Source of the DNA: Flaccisagitta enflata
Taxonomy: Eukaryota; Chaetognatha; Sagittoidea; Aphragmophora
Assembly: GCA_965153355.1 (NCBI GenBank)
Contig: OZ231127.1
Span: 85,002,001-85,066,000 of the forward strand
DNA length: 64,000 bases
Direction of reading: 5' to 3'
Part shown: one piece after another, positions 25,995-37,700 of the stretch
Layout of the letters: each line of letters starts with the position of its first letter
Position numbering within the stretch: the stretch's first letter is position 1
Made by a program: the position numbers and the translations under genes
The notes under the pieces: model-generated
Told to the model about the DNA's origin: nothing
Database searches by the model: none
What the model saw: only the letters and a program-made list of their open reading frames with translations

Positions 25995-28772
25995 ATGCCA
26001 TCATTAAGACAAAAAGTCATTGACGATTTAACCCAAAAAGCCAGAGCAAACAGAAAAAGGCCGATATGTCTCTTATGTAAACGACGTACAATTGTGACGG
26101 ACCGCGACTCTGCTCGATTGCATGTTAATACACACTTCATGGAAACAATCACATGCCCCGTTTGTGACGCCCGCCTTCCATATTCCACCAACTCCTTTGA
26201 AGTTTATAATTTCTTCCAAACACATTATGAACTGGCAGAGGACCATTCCCCAGTATGTCCATACCAGATACTATACAAGCAACCGTGTCTATTTAAAGGA
26301 CGTGACCACTTTGAAAGACATCGACAGATCGGCCATGTACTTTGGAAATGTGATGACCCTCATAAACGTGCTGAGGAGGAGGAGGAGGAGGAGGACAGAG
26401 AACTGTTGAGTGACACAGACACGAGTGACGACGAGGTGCAAAGTGACAAAACTGATGACAATCACTCCGATGACGACAATCTGGAAGAGTATCATTGTTT
26501 TGGCGTTAGTACGGGCAGTGATGATGATGGTGGTGATGGTGGTGGTGGTGGTGGTGGTGGTGGTGGTGATGATGGTGGTGGTGGTGATGATGGTGGTGGT
26601 GGTGGTGGTGGTGGTGATGATGGTGGTGGTGGTGATGATGGTGGTGGTGATGATGTTGGTGATGATGGTAGTGTTGGTGGTGGTGGTGGTGGTGGTGGTG
26701 GTGGTGGTGATGGTAGGTTTCAGCCAAACATGGATTACATATTGACTTTAATGCAACACACCGTTGACACCTTAATCAACACTTACGCGGCGACAGAAAA
26801 AATCATTAATCACACCATCGACACCATATGGAATTTAATCCAATATCTTCGAGTCCCCATGACAGAGCAGCAGTATAACGAAGTAAAACGTCTTAAAAGT
26901 AGTTATGGTCGCCAAAAAAAACTTAAGGCAAAAACTAAAAAGTACAGACAATGCATAAACATGACAATTGGAGATGACCCATTTGTCCCTGACAGAATTC
27001 CAGTCCATTTTTATAATGTTTCAGCTATGCTGAAACTCTTTTTAAGGTCCAAAGATAATTGGGAACGAGTGCAACAATTCAATACAAAACAAACTACCCC
27101 AGGAATCTATAACTCTGTAAAAAGTTCACAAGTGTTCCAACAACTTAGTCTACAACCAGATCAGCCTGTTATACTTTTAGCTATTGCATGTGACGAGGTC
27201 CAACCTCTCGGTCCGCTATACGCTAAAAACAACAAGTATAAACTTTATAACTTTTATCTAATAGTTATACTCGAGGGAACAAACCAACGTAAACTGGAAC
27301 AAGTGTTTCCTCTGGCACTGATTTACTCTCAAGACGTGGGACAAATTGGTATAGAAAACATAACAGAACAAATCGCAGAGCAGTTCAGAGAGCTTCTTCA
27401 GGATGGGATCATTTGGAAGGGTCATCATCTTCAAGTGAGAGTCATATATGTAATTGGAGATAATCTGTCACAAAATCAGCTCTCCGGGATCACGAGGTCA
27501 TGGTCACATGGAAAGTCCTGCAGATTTTGTCATTATATTATGGCGGACTTAAATAATGCAAATTCCGCGGATGATCTGTACTCAGATGCACATCGCACCT
27601 CTGAAGAATACGTGGAAGTCATTACAGCCAGTTCCAACAACGATATTTTGCCTCACGGCTTTACTAATGTACCCGTTTTGCATAAGATTCCATATTTTTA
27701 CATGAATACTACCACATTTGCGCCGGACCTTGATCACGACTATTTCCTCGGTTGTTGCGTCACTTGGATGACGATAATTGTACATCGCATTGTTTTTGAC
27801 CTGCAATGGGTATCGCCTTCAACATTGGTAACTTTGTGGAAACGTTTTAAATTCCGTCGGGAAGATGCAAAAAACCGTGCATACTTTAAAATTGATATCG
27901 TCAAAAAAGAAGTAAAGCTGTGCAACAAAGTAGCACATATACGACACCTCGTTTTACTGTTCAGCACTGTGCTATACTCAAAAGTACAAAATCCCCAAGA
28001 ACCTGTCTGGCAGTTTTACCTCAAAGTTGCTCATTTAACTCGACTGCTTCTAACTCGAAACCACATCGATAGTAGCTTGGATCAGATGGAACGTTTTATC
28101 AAAGCCACATTAAATGCGCGTATGAATCTCACAAGGACGCCAACTGGAGAATATGATCCGAAAATAAAATATAAAGAACACAACTTAACCCACTATGTAG
28201 CCGCAATCAGATGGGCCGGCCCTTTGTCATTACAGAGTTCTTCCTTGTGTGAAGCTTTTCACCAATTTGTGAAACGCTCCTTTGGTAATTCACGGTGTAC
28301 TAAGGATCTTGTAAAAACTACCCTTAAAAGGATAGACGCCAAATTGTTGTCAAGAGCGAATGAAAATTTACAAATACAAAAAGTTAGTAGATTGAGAAAA
28401 GAAGCCGGACTCGATCGAGAAGCTGTTGCATTTTATCGCCAATACAATTTGGCCTCTCGTTTAAGAAGTTGCGTTACAGAACTAGGCACCCTGGCTATCA
28501 ATGGTGTTGTAGGCTGTCCCGGTGCACCTGATGGGCGCTTTTTCCGCGTCGTTGGGCTAGTTGTAACAAATGGTAATATTCTGATTCTGGCCGATTCATT
28601 GTCTCTTCGCCCCCTGGAGGATCATGGTTTGTTTGAAGTGAGAACAATTCAAAATTCACGCCAAATTTTCCAATTTGATGCCACTACTATGTCCATATTA
28701 AATCAGTATAAAATTAGAGAAATGGAAGTCATCAGCCAAAGAAATTTAAATTTAAATCTAAATATTTCATAA
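25995..28772 (+). CDS. Intact transposase-like protein with N-terminal zinc fingers (CACTA/Plavaka-like DDE family, tentative)
   Basis: A single 925-residue exon; I start at ATG 25995. A splice acceptor at about 25972 (GACTTACAG) suggests a 5' non-coding exon. A C2H2 finger uses C25, C28, H43 and H47, and two further Cys/His clusters follow up to about residue 115. Then come acidic and poly-Gly/Asp tracts (about 130-245) encoded by a GGTGAT microsatellite. The catalytic-like part has CDEV (D400), GDN (D489) followed by CRFC, a DLDHD block (D578-D582), and GPL...CEAFHQF (E753). These correspond to blocks of a widespread animal family (GDNLGSH, LPHDIMHDLLEG, FEAKHSYFK) that I associate with RNase H-like transposases; family and acidic residues are inferred. 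Uninterrupted, so recently active or under selection. Its stop overlaps the next gene's ATG. Confidence 0.75.
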   Translation: MPSLRQKVIDDLTQKARANRKRPICLLCKRRTIVTDRDSARLHVNTHFMETITCPVCDARLPYSTNSFEVYNFFQTHYELAEDHSPVCPYQILYKQPCLFKGRDHFERHRQIGHVLWKCDDPHKRAEEEEEEEDRELLSDTDTSDDEVQSDKTDDNHSDDDNLEEYHCFGVSTGSDDDGGDGGGGGGGGGGDDGGGGDDGGGGGGGGDDGGGGDDGGGDDVGDDGSVGGGGGGGGGGGDGRFQPNMDYILTLMQHTVDTLINTYAATEKIINHTIDTIWNLIQYLRVPMTEQQYNEVKRLKSSYGRQKKLKAKTKKYRQCINMTIGDDPFVPDRIPVHFYNVSAMLKLFLRSKDNWERVQQFNTKQTTPGIYNSVKSSQVFQQLSLQPDQPVILLAIACDEVQPLGPLYAKNNKYKLYNFYLIVILEGTNQRKLEQVFPLALIYSQDVGQIGIENITEQIAEQFRELLQDGIIWKGHHLQVRVIYVIGDNLSQNQLSGITRSWSHGKSCRFCHYIMADLNNANSADDLYSDAHRTSEEYVEVITASSNNDILPHGFTNVPVLHKIPYFYMNTTTFAPDLDHDYFLGCCVTWMTIIVHRIVFDLQWVSPSTLVTLWKRFKFRREDAKNRAYFKIDIVKKEVKLCNKVAHIRHLVLLFSTVLYSKVQNPQEPVWQFYLKVAHLTRLLLTRNHIDSSLDQMERFIKATLNARMNLTRTPTGEYDPKIKYKEHNLTHYVAAIRWAGPLSLQSSSLCEAFHQFVKRSFGNSRCTKDLVKTTLKRIDAKLLSRANENLQIQKVSRLRKEAGLDREAVAFYRQYNLASRLRSCVTELGTLAINGVVGCPGAPDGRFFRVVGLVVTNGNILILADSLSLRPLEDHGLFEVRTIQNSRQIFQFDATTMSILNQYKIREMEVISQRNLNLNLNIS

Positions 28773-28774
28773 TG
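28770..28774 (+). promoter_or_regulatory. Overlapping stop-start TAATG between the transposase-like gene and the giant gene
   Basis: TAA (28770-28772) of the upstream frame shares its last base with the ATG (28772-28774) of the downstream frame. No splice acceptor is visible just before this ATG. The same TAATG arrangement supports translational re-initiation in some bicistronic retrotransposons such as SART1. Here coupling is only a possibility. Alternative splicing from an upstream non-coding exon would also serve. Confidence 0.45.
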
Positions 28775-31700
28775 GTGAAAATCATCAAGACCAAGCCGCG
28801 AGACGTTTTGCATGAGGAACTGGCGTCGAAAAAGGGTAAGTCACCTGCCCGATCGACTGCCAACTACCGCCAAAGGTCTCGCCGAGGTCTCGCCGCTCTC
28901 GCCGAGGATGACGACTCGGATTACGAACCTCCACCCCGAGGCGCTCCTCGAGCCGAATCAACTTCGAGGAATCGGAGAAGAATCCGCGAGGAGGAGGAGG
29001 AGGAGGAGGAGGAGGAGGAGGATGAATCCGAAGTCGAACCTCGTCCACCCCGAGCCGTTCCTCCAGACCATTCAACTAGGAATACTCGGAAACGCCCCCG
29101 CGATGAGGATTATGAATCGGAAGATGAACATCCTCCATCTCGAGTCCTTCCTGAACGCCAATCGACTTCGAAGACTCGGAGACGCATCCGCGATGAGGAT
29201 TATGAATTGGAAGACGAACATCCTCCATCTCGAGTCCTTCCTCAACGCCAATCGACTTTGAAGACTCGGAAACGCATCCGCCATGAGGATGTTGAATCGG
29301 AAGACAAATATCCTCCATCTCCAGTCGTTCGTCAAACCCAGTGGACTTCAAAGACTCGGAAAGCCAGCCGCGATGACGATGATGAATCGGAAGACGAACG
29401 TCCTCCATCTCGAGTCCGTCCTCAAACCCAATCGACTTCGAACACTCGGAAACGCCCCCGCGATGAGGGGGGTGAATCGGAAGACGAATCTCCTCCATCT
29501 CGACTCCTTCGTCAAAGCAAATTGTCTTCGAAGACTGCCCAAAGCACCGGCGTCGGGGATGCTGTACCGGATTACCACCCTTCTCCACCCCGAAAACGTC
29601 CTCTACCCCGAAAACCGCCTCTAGCCCGACGCACTCTTACAATCCCAAAAGCTCCGCGCAAATCAACTCCTCGCCTCGATCATCCCAATTCGGAAGATGA
29701 GGAGGGAAACAAAGAGCGAGAAGATGACGAAGTTGGTGCCAGTGAACGGGGAGGAGAAGCAGGAGGAACCGGAGGAGCAGTTGGAGCCACAGCACCAATA
29801 GCAGCAAGGATTCATGCGTCTCACAGAAAAGACAACTCCCGCAAACCTATAAAACTGCCAATGGTGCCGATTCTAAGTGAAGAGGAAGAGCAGTATTGGA
29901 AGGAAAATTTGGCCGACGCCGAACACTCGTTCTTCCTTACCCGTGGTACGTTGGTAATGAAACAATTTCGGGAATGTTGCAGCTGATGTATATAAATGTT
30001 AGATCTTACCACACATAAATATATATATTAGTTTTAGGATCAAATCCAGCTATTATATTACCATCTAACAATTATATTGCTAGCTTTGAATCAAATCCAG
30101 CTATTATACTACCATCTAACAATTATATTGATACCTACATATCTTTGCTTTTTCACAAACAGATCCGAAACTCCTCCCAAATATGGATCCAGAAGTGAGC
30201 GGACGTGATCCGGACAACCCCTACCGCCTCTACTTTGAAAGTGCGCCAAGTCCACCGGAAGACAAGAATGGCAAGAAGTTAAAGATGGTACGAGACTATC
30301 GCGACATCTCCTGTCCTATCTTTAAAAGGAAAGTAGGCTACTTCGCCGTCGCTCGCAAAGTTTTCCACATATTTTGTATGGGGGACATCGACATCGACCC
30401 TAAATCCGGCTTGGCAAATATCGTCCCACAGCAAAAGAATCAAGACTTTGTAGGCAAATCGTCTTCCGCTGTCCATTTTGAAAACTGGGCCCTCAGTGGT
30501 GGCATCGAGGAGACTGTCCGGAAAGCAACAAATATTGATATCATGATCGACAAAATCGGCAGTGTGGTGAGTTAATCCGACCTAAATTGTTTGTGGTACT
30601 GAAGGGAATAATTACATTCGCAGGTTTGCATAACCATTGTTTATCACACATGTAGTCAATGTGACAAAATCAGTTTATTGACATTGTAGGGTGACGTCGA
30701 CAAATTGTCGCCTAACGACCAGCTCATTCTCCGTGCCCTCTGCGAAAGAATTGTTCGGCAATTGCAGGTGCAAAAATGGAGTTGTTGGAGGTTCATTTAG
30801 TTAGCAATTACTTGCGGTGTGTATGATTACAACTCACCCTAACTCACCATAATTTTTTATGAGTACCAACGACAAATGACCAATGACCAATGAGCCTAAA
30901 CAACATGTCATGTCGATTTGCCCTTTCTTTAGATTGATGGCCTGGAAGCTGATTACCATTGCGCGGCCTCAACCCCCGTTTTATGGAAGCTTTACTGGGT
31001 CTTGGACAAAAGATGCTTCGACAAGACCGGTTGCCACATGTTCAAGTGGCCGGCCAACTACCAATACATCGCGATGTCCACTTTGCTCCGAGACATGTAA
31101 GTACACCAGCTCACTCATTTTTGTAATAGTTATATATTTCAATGACGCTGCCAAACCGCTTGATAATCCATAATCTGTTTAATGCATACACAGCTTTACG
31201 GATGACGGAATCAACGTGTCAACCAAGATGAAAGAGTTGAGTGATAGAATGGACGTCATCAAACCGCAACTCGCCAACAAACCTCGTTCCCACCCACTCT
31301 GGCAGGACTACGCTAAGCTGCAAAAGCAACATGCCGAATGGGACAAAATCGGCGATAACAGCGTCAACTGGCTCGCTCGCAGAACGACGCATAGCAACAA
31401 ACGATATGGGGATCGCGTCAACACTCAAAGCAAACTAAAGCAGTAAGTGGAAACTTTTGAAAATGTAGCATTTGGGCGCATATGCATTTGGACATTGTTG
31501 TAGTGGTTAGTTCAGCTGGTTTCAGATATGTGGTATTGTTTTTAAATGTACAGGTTGACTTGCGGCCAAATGCGCAAGAAACTCCTGGAGGACGCCAAAC
31601 TTGAAAAGACGCTGTCCGCGTTTGAATCGAATACGACACAAACGTCGGACTCAGTCCTGCAGCGCGGATCATCCAAAGAGTTTCTCGGCCCCAACGACGA

Positions 31701-34700
31701 CAAGTCCAGCGAAGAAGAGTGAGTCTTAGTGAACTGGATCAACAGTTTGGCCATTATTCTATGTGTCAATCCGTTTTGTTGCCTCATCTTCTTTCCTTTT
31801 GTTTTCAGAGTCATCGAATCTTCACAACCGCCTTGTTCAAGCAGCTCAGTTTTCCCCGGTTCTAGTTCAGCTAGCACCTCTGCTTCTCGGTCGACCACCT
31901 CTGCTGATCCTTCGACCACCTCTGCTGATCCTTCGACCACCCACCAAAACAGGGTTGAAACGAGGTGGGATTTCGATAACAGTTGTTTCTCCCCCCCCCT
32001 CCTTCCCCAAACAGCTGATGTACAGTTACAGGGTTGTTTATTAAAAAAAAGTTACAAGTGTAACAATCTAACAATTATATTTCTGAAACTGTAACAATCT
32101 AACAAATATATCTCCCAACGGTTATTCATATCGAATGTATATTTGCCGGAACAAATTTCTAAAAAGTGCTTAAAACATGTATGTTTCGCTGTAGCCGGAG
32201 GAACCAGTCCAGCGACCATCATCTGTCTGACGACGATGATGACGATGAAGAGGTCGTTGAACCCTTCGCCAAAGACGACGTCGAAGTTGCCGATCCAGAG
32301 GACGCGGCAGAGGGCGCGGAAGAGGACGAACAAGACAGGGAGGAGGACGTCAACATCGATAGGAGAACAAGCTTCACTCCAACTTCCACCTGTGCTTCAG
32401 CTTCAACCACCCATACACCAAGCGTAGGAAGCAGGTGTGATTTTGATGACAGTAATAACCGCACCAGAAGCGGCAGCGTGATCCCTAGCTGTGGTTGGTA
32501 GGAAAAAAGACTCAGTATAGTGACGTATTCTAGGCTGTTGCTTATATGTAGTTGCATCTCACCATAAGTGAAACAAATAATTGTTTTGGGATGTTTGTGC
32601 CATAAATATTCGTGATCAGTTTTTACATAATTATGGAGTTCACAATTGAAATCAGATGATGTTTTCTGTTTCGTTTTATATGTCACACTATATACTTTTG
32701 AAGGAGAATAATGTTCATTTGGTTTTAAAAATACTTAATACGATATTTATTACTGTAGTATTATATTGAGAAAAAAAAAAATTCGTTCTTTCTTTCTTTA
32801 AAAGTATATAATGTGACATATAAAACGAAACAGAAAACATCATCTGAGGTCAATTCGGAACTCGAAAATAGAAAAAAAAAGGATCAGAAACATTTATAGC
32901 ACAAATTGTAAAAACAAACTTTTTTTTGGGTTAATTTTCAAAAAATTTCTAACCAAAACTTTGGTTTCATGTATGGTAAGATGCACCTACATGTAAGCAA
33001 CAACTTAAAATAAGTCACTATGCTGTGTAAATTTTTCCCACCTAACACAGGTAGGGAACACAGTGGCGGATGTATAGTGACAGGGGTGTGAGGATAAGAA
33101 TTAATTATTGCAATTATTGTGCTTTACCATAACTAACAAGTCCAGTCACGTCCATGCATCTTACAGCGAACGTGATGGCGAACAGGATGCCGAGGAAGTG
33201 GACGACGACGAGAGCCTCGCCATTCAAGTCGATCCAGACCAGCAGAACGTGAAGCGTGGTGTGGGACAGAGCGTAAATCGTGCTGGATGTAAGTCCTCGA
33301 CGTCCTGTAGCCACGGAGTTGGCTTATACTGTAAACAAACTCATCTCGGTCAGAAATCAAAATTTGTTGTCGTTCATTCGTTCATTCGTTCATTCATTCA
33401 TTCATTCATTCATTCATTGTCACTACTATATTTTTTCCCCTACTTATTCAATTATTCATGTATTCATTCCTCCACTCATTCATTCATTTATTCATTCATT
33501 CATTCATTCATTCATTCATTCATATATTCATTCCTTCACTCATTTATTCACACAGTCATAATCATAGTGTCAACCTTGTACTATCATTCATTCATTCATT
33601 CATTCGTTCATTCATTCATTCATTCATTCATTCATTCATTCATTCATTCATTCATTTATTCATTCATTCATATTCTCATTCCTTTACTCATTTATTCACA
33701 CAGTCATAACCTTAGTGTCAACTTTGAACTATCATTAATTCAGGCCAAGGAACTCCGGCTACATTCTCTCCGTTGCCATCAACGCCTCCTCCTCCTCCGG
33801 GTATGATCGCGTCTCCGGCCTTCATAGGCGCTTCCTCTCCCCACGGTAATTTCAACAACGATGAAGACATGGGCAAAACCACCACGCCCGGTCCGGCAAG
33901 AAGGGGTCCCAGGTGGGTCAAGATGGTCGAGCTGTATTCTTATTTCCGTGGTCGATCTTTTAAGCCCAATCCGTTAGTGCCAGACTGACTTAGTTATTAT
34001 CACTGTGTCTGTGGCCACAATTTTGTCGCGCGGTGCGGGATTCTCAAGACATGAACTGATATTTGATAAGATTTGAGTGATCTTGGGTCTTGATTGATTC
34101 AGCATCGGAAAAATCCCTCCTATACCCCTTTTAAAAACATCTATCGCCACTATATCCCCACCACCCCACCTACACAATTCATGAAGGGGAAAAAACACTC
34201 CCACTCAACACACCTATGGGTGCGTTTCTAGTCAGACAACCGCGTTTTGAACGGACCACTCGGTCGCTCGCTACGTTCGTTCGCTCGCACGCTCCTCCGC
34301 TTACTCGCTCCGCAGCTACGCTTGCTTTGCTTCGCTCGCTCCGCTCGCTTGCTCCATTCACGGGCTTGCTCACTCACTTTGTTCACTCCCTCGTGGGATG
34401 GTTGAAATTCTTGAATATGTGTTCACGCTGTGATCGCGTTTCACAGAAACAAACGCGTTTTTCATCTTCACTAGAAACACGCCCAATGACAGGCAAAAAT
34501 CCTTGACATTAAGTATTCACTCCACTAATATCTGTATATAATACTGTCCATTTTAACTCAACATTCGATTTCCTCTCTCAATCCAGGATCAAACACGTTT
34601 GCCGTAAAGCGGCAGTGGCTTTGGGGCAAGGAAAGCCGGCTTTGTTCGGACACGCAGGGTCCATATTAAGCCCGAGAAGAAATCCCGATGACTTGGCCAC

Positions 34701-37700
34701 TGATTATGATAGCAGAGGCAACGAAGAATCGCCCATGTCACCCTCGGGCCTGGGCAAAAGTCGCTCTTATGTCAATTTGCAAAGGTAAGTGGCGTGTAGA
34801 CATGATTACACGAAGACTGTTACAGTATGCCTGTCAAGGAGCTACTAAAGAAAGATGTAAATCCTTCCAATCATCATCGTCGTTCTTTGTCGTAATGATC
34901 TTCGTTATCCTCGTCTTCGTTATCATCTTCACCGTCTCCACCTCCAGCTCTTTCCCCTAATCTTCACCAGCCATAATGAGCAAAATTTATTGATTGATGC
35001 TTTGATGAGTAAATCATCTTTTTTTATAAATTTTACACGGCCAGGCAATCCGAGATCGTTGGAGCCGCTCTTTTCAAATCCCCTTCCGACTGTAACTTTC
35101 AATCTTCCTCGATTTTTGCAAACACCAATGAGACCGACCGTGACGCCGACGCTGAGGACGGCGGTTCGCACAAACAACAAGCTCGGATAGAGAAATACCA
35201 GATGAAGCGTCGACGAGGCAACCGGTCAGCTCAGAACAGGTATTGTCAATGTTAAGCACACTGGATACAATTCCTAATTGTATACCGTAATTGAATACCA
35301 AATATAATTGTTATATCTCAACCCTTTTGACAGCGACACGAGCAATGCCACATCCGCTAAAAGTAACTCGCCCGTTGTTGACGAAGACGAGGAGGAGGAG
35401 GAGGAGGAGGAGGAGGAGGAGGAGGAAGCGAAGTCGACTGCGAAGCGGCGAGGGGCCAAAAGTTCAAGTAACAACAGGTATTTGTAATGTTAATCAGTTT
35501 TGATCAATAAAATGGGGACACTAGATACGATCCATAATTGCACCCCTAATATAATTGTTACACTTGTATCACAGTGGCAGGAGCACCGCCTCTTCAAAAC
35601 AGCCAGCGAGGTCCGCAAACAGTAACTCGGCCAACAAAGAAATCCAGCCACAGGAAGTTTAGACGACGACGACGACGACGACGACGATGATGAGACGAAT
35701 AAGAATTCCACCCACATTGCTCCAATCACGAAGAGAGCGGGAAACAACAGCCGAGCAAAGTAAATTAATGGTTGTTGGTATTGTGTAATGAATGGTTGCT
35801 GATATTTCACGTCATTGCACATCATGATCGCATAATTCCCGTAATTTGGTCTGCAACATTGGGAAATAGGCCGGTTATCGAATACTTCGGCACCCCTCCG
35901 CCTCCCAGGTTGGGTCCATGCACGCTGCTGAACTTTGCGAAAGCCCTCAAGGACGCTGCCAAGAGGGAAAAGCGACCTGAACTCGAGGATCAACAAATAA
36001 AACAGTTGTGGACAAGCATCCATAGGGCTGTTGGCAAGCACAAAGCGCTCGCCGACTTGTGGCTCAAAATTTTTGAGGCCCGCCACGAGTGGTACCATTA
36101 CTCCAGCACGTTTGAAGTAAGTTGCCTCATATGGATGCAACACACTTCTCAGTCCTTAATTTCGTGTTTCTTTCTTTTATTTCATTCATTCTTTTATTAC
36201 AATTATTCATTCATTCATTAATTCATTCATTCATTCATTTATTCATTTATTCATTCATTCTTTGTTTGTTTCTTTTATTTCATTCATTCTTTTATTACAA
36301 TTATTCATTCCTTCATTAATTCATTCATTCATTCATTCATTCATTCATTCATTTATTCATTCATTCTTTGTTTCTTTCTTTTATTTCATTCATTGTTTTA
36401 TTACAATTATTCATTCATTCATTCATTAATTCATTCATTCATTCATTCATTCATTCATTCATTCATTCATTCATTCTTTCATTGTTTCCTTTACTTCATC
36501 CTTCATTGAAGGTGGTTGAAAAATGCCTGCTGACCAACTTCCCCGACCAATTTCCTACTTACCGTCTCACAATGGAACAAGAGCGAAAAGAGGTGATGCG
36601 TCTCTTTACGAAACATGTCCCGGACGGCAATGTAATGAAAGTCACCGCGGTTGCTGAACGTATCAACAAGGAGCTTCGCAGCAGTGTGTCCGGTTTCCTG
36701 AGCAAATTCGCCCCTGTCCTCATGCTGATGGCACTCAATTCACAGCAGGTATGACTCTAACTTCAAGGATTTATTTGCAATTGCAATTGAAGTGGCTTTG
36801 ATATGGAAAAGGTACAATTGCCTATCCGTTTTACTCACTCAGGATATGCGCAAGCTCTACCCGTTTCTTTATATGAAACATGTTCAGCCACAATTCATCG
36901 ACGAAATTTTGCGGTTCCACCAAGTTCGCAAGCTGAATGGAATGGTGGAGAGGCACCCGTACGAAAGATGCGCGGCGGACATGTCCAAGCTCATCCATTT
37001 CATCCATCCAGTGGCCACGATGACGATGAAGATGACGGACCAAGGAGAGAAGTGGGAAAGAGGGATCTTGGAACCAAGACGAGCGGCCTATGACGTCATC
37101 CGCTGGGTTGCCGAGCAGCTTAATTGCTCTCAGTTACCGGTAATGTTCCACGGCGTCATAAATTTTCTCTATTGACATGTTTGCAATGATTATCTAACAA
37201 TTATATTGATCTAACAATTATATACGAATGTTAAATTACAATGACCAGTCAATAAGAGAGAAGCAATGGCCTTTCATTTCATGTCATCATCGTTCTGTTA
37301 TCCCTCAGGAGATCTATGATTTCGACGATTTGTTGGGGAAACTGGGTGCCCATCCGACGATGTTCATCCACCGGGAAACTGAGGAAGCGACAGAGTATGA
37401 CGTCGGCGTGGCCACGGAAGGCTTGGTCACAACCCTCCTAACCGCCGATGATGGGAAGGAGCCTGGTGCGATAAACCGAGAGATTCGCGGCATGCTCCAC
37501 CAGTATAGCATGGCGTATCAACGGCACTTGAAGATCAGCAATCACCGCGAAAAAGACGCATTCCTCCCAGTGCGTGACGCTTTCTGGAATTTCTGGGAGT
37601 GGTAAGTTGGCTCGTTTATGGTGATTTCTTTTGTACCATGACACATGTCGGATTTTTTTACAGCCATTTTGTGTAGGGTTCTGCTGATAGTTGCACAACC

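Noticed and set aside
26506-26727. Minus-strand poly-His frame
   Set aside because: It is the antisense of the Gly/Asp microsatellite within the transposase-like gene.
28785-29588. Antisense and shifted frames over exon 1 of the giant gene
   Set aside because: They arise from the 90-bp coding repeat, which stays open in several frames. Splice phase supports only the frame starting at 28772.
33108-33806. 232-residue frame through the ATTC repeats
   Set aside because: Only 33167-33288 fits as an exon; the rest is Ile-His-Ser from the tetranucleotide repeat in the intron.
34216-34506. 96-residue frame in intron 10 of the giant gene
   Set aside because: It is made of CGCTCG-type simple sequence and has no in-phase acceptor and donor to join neighbouring exons.
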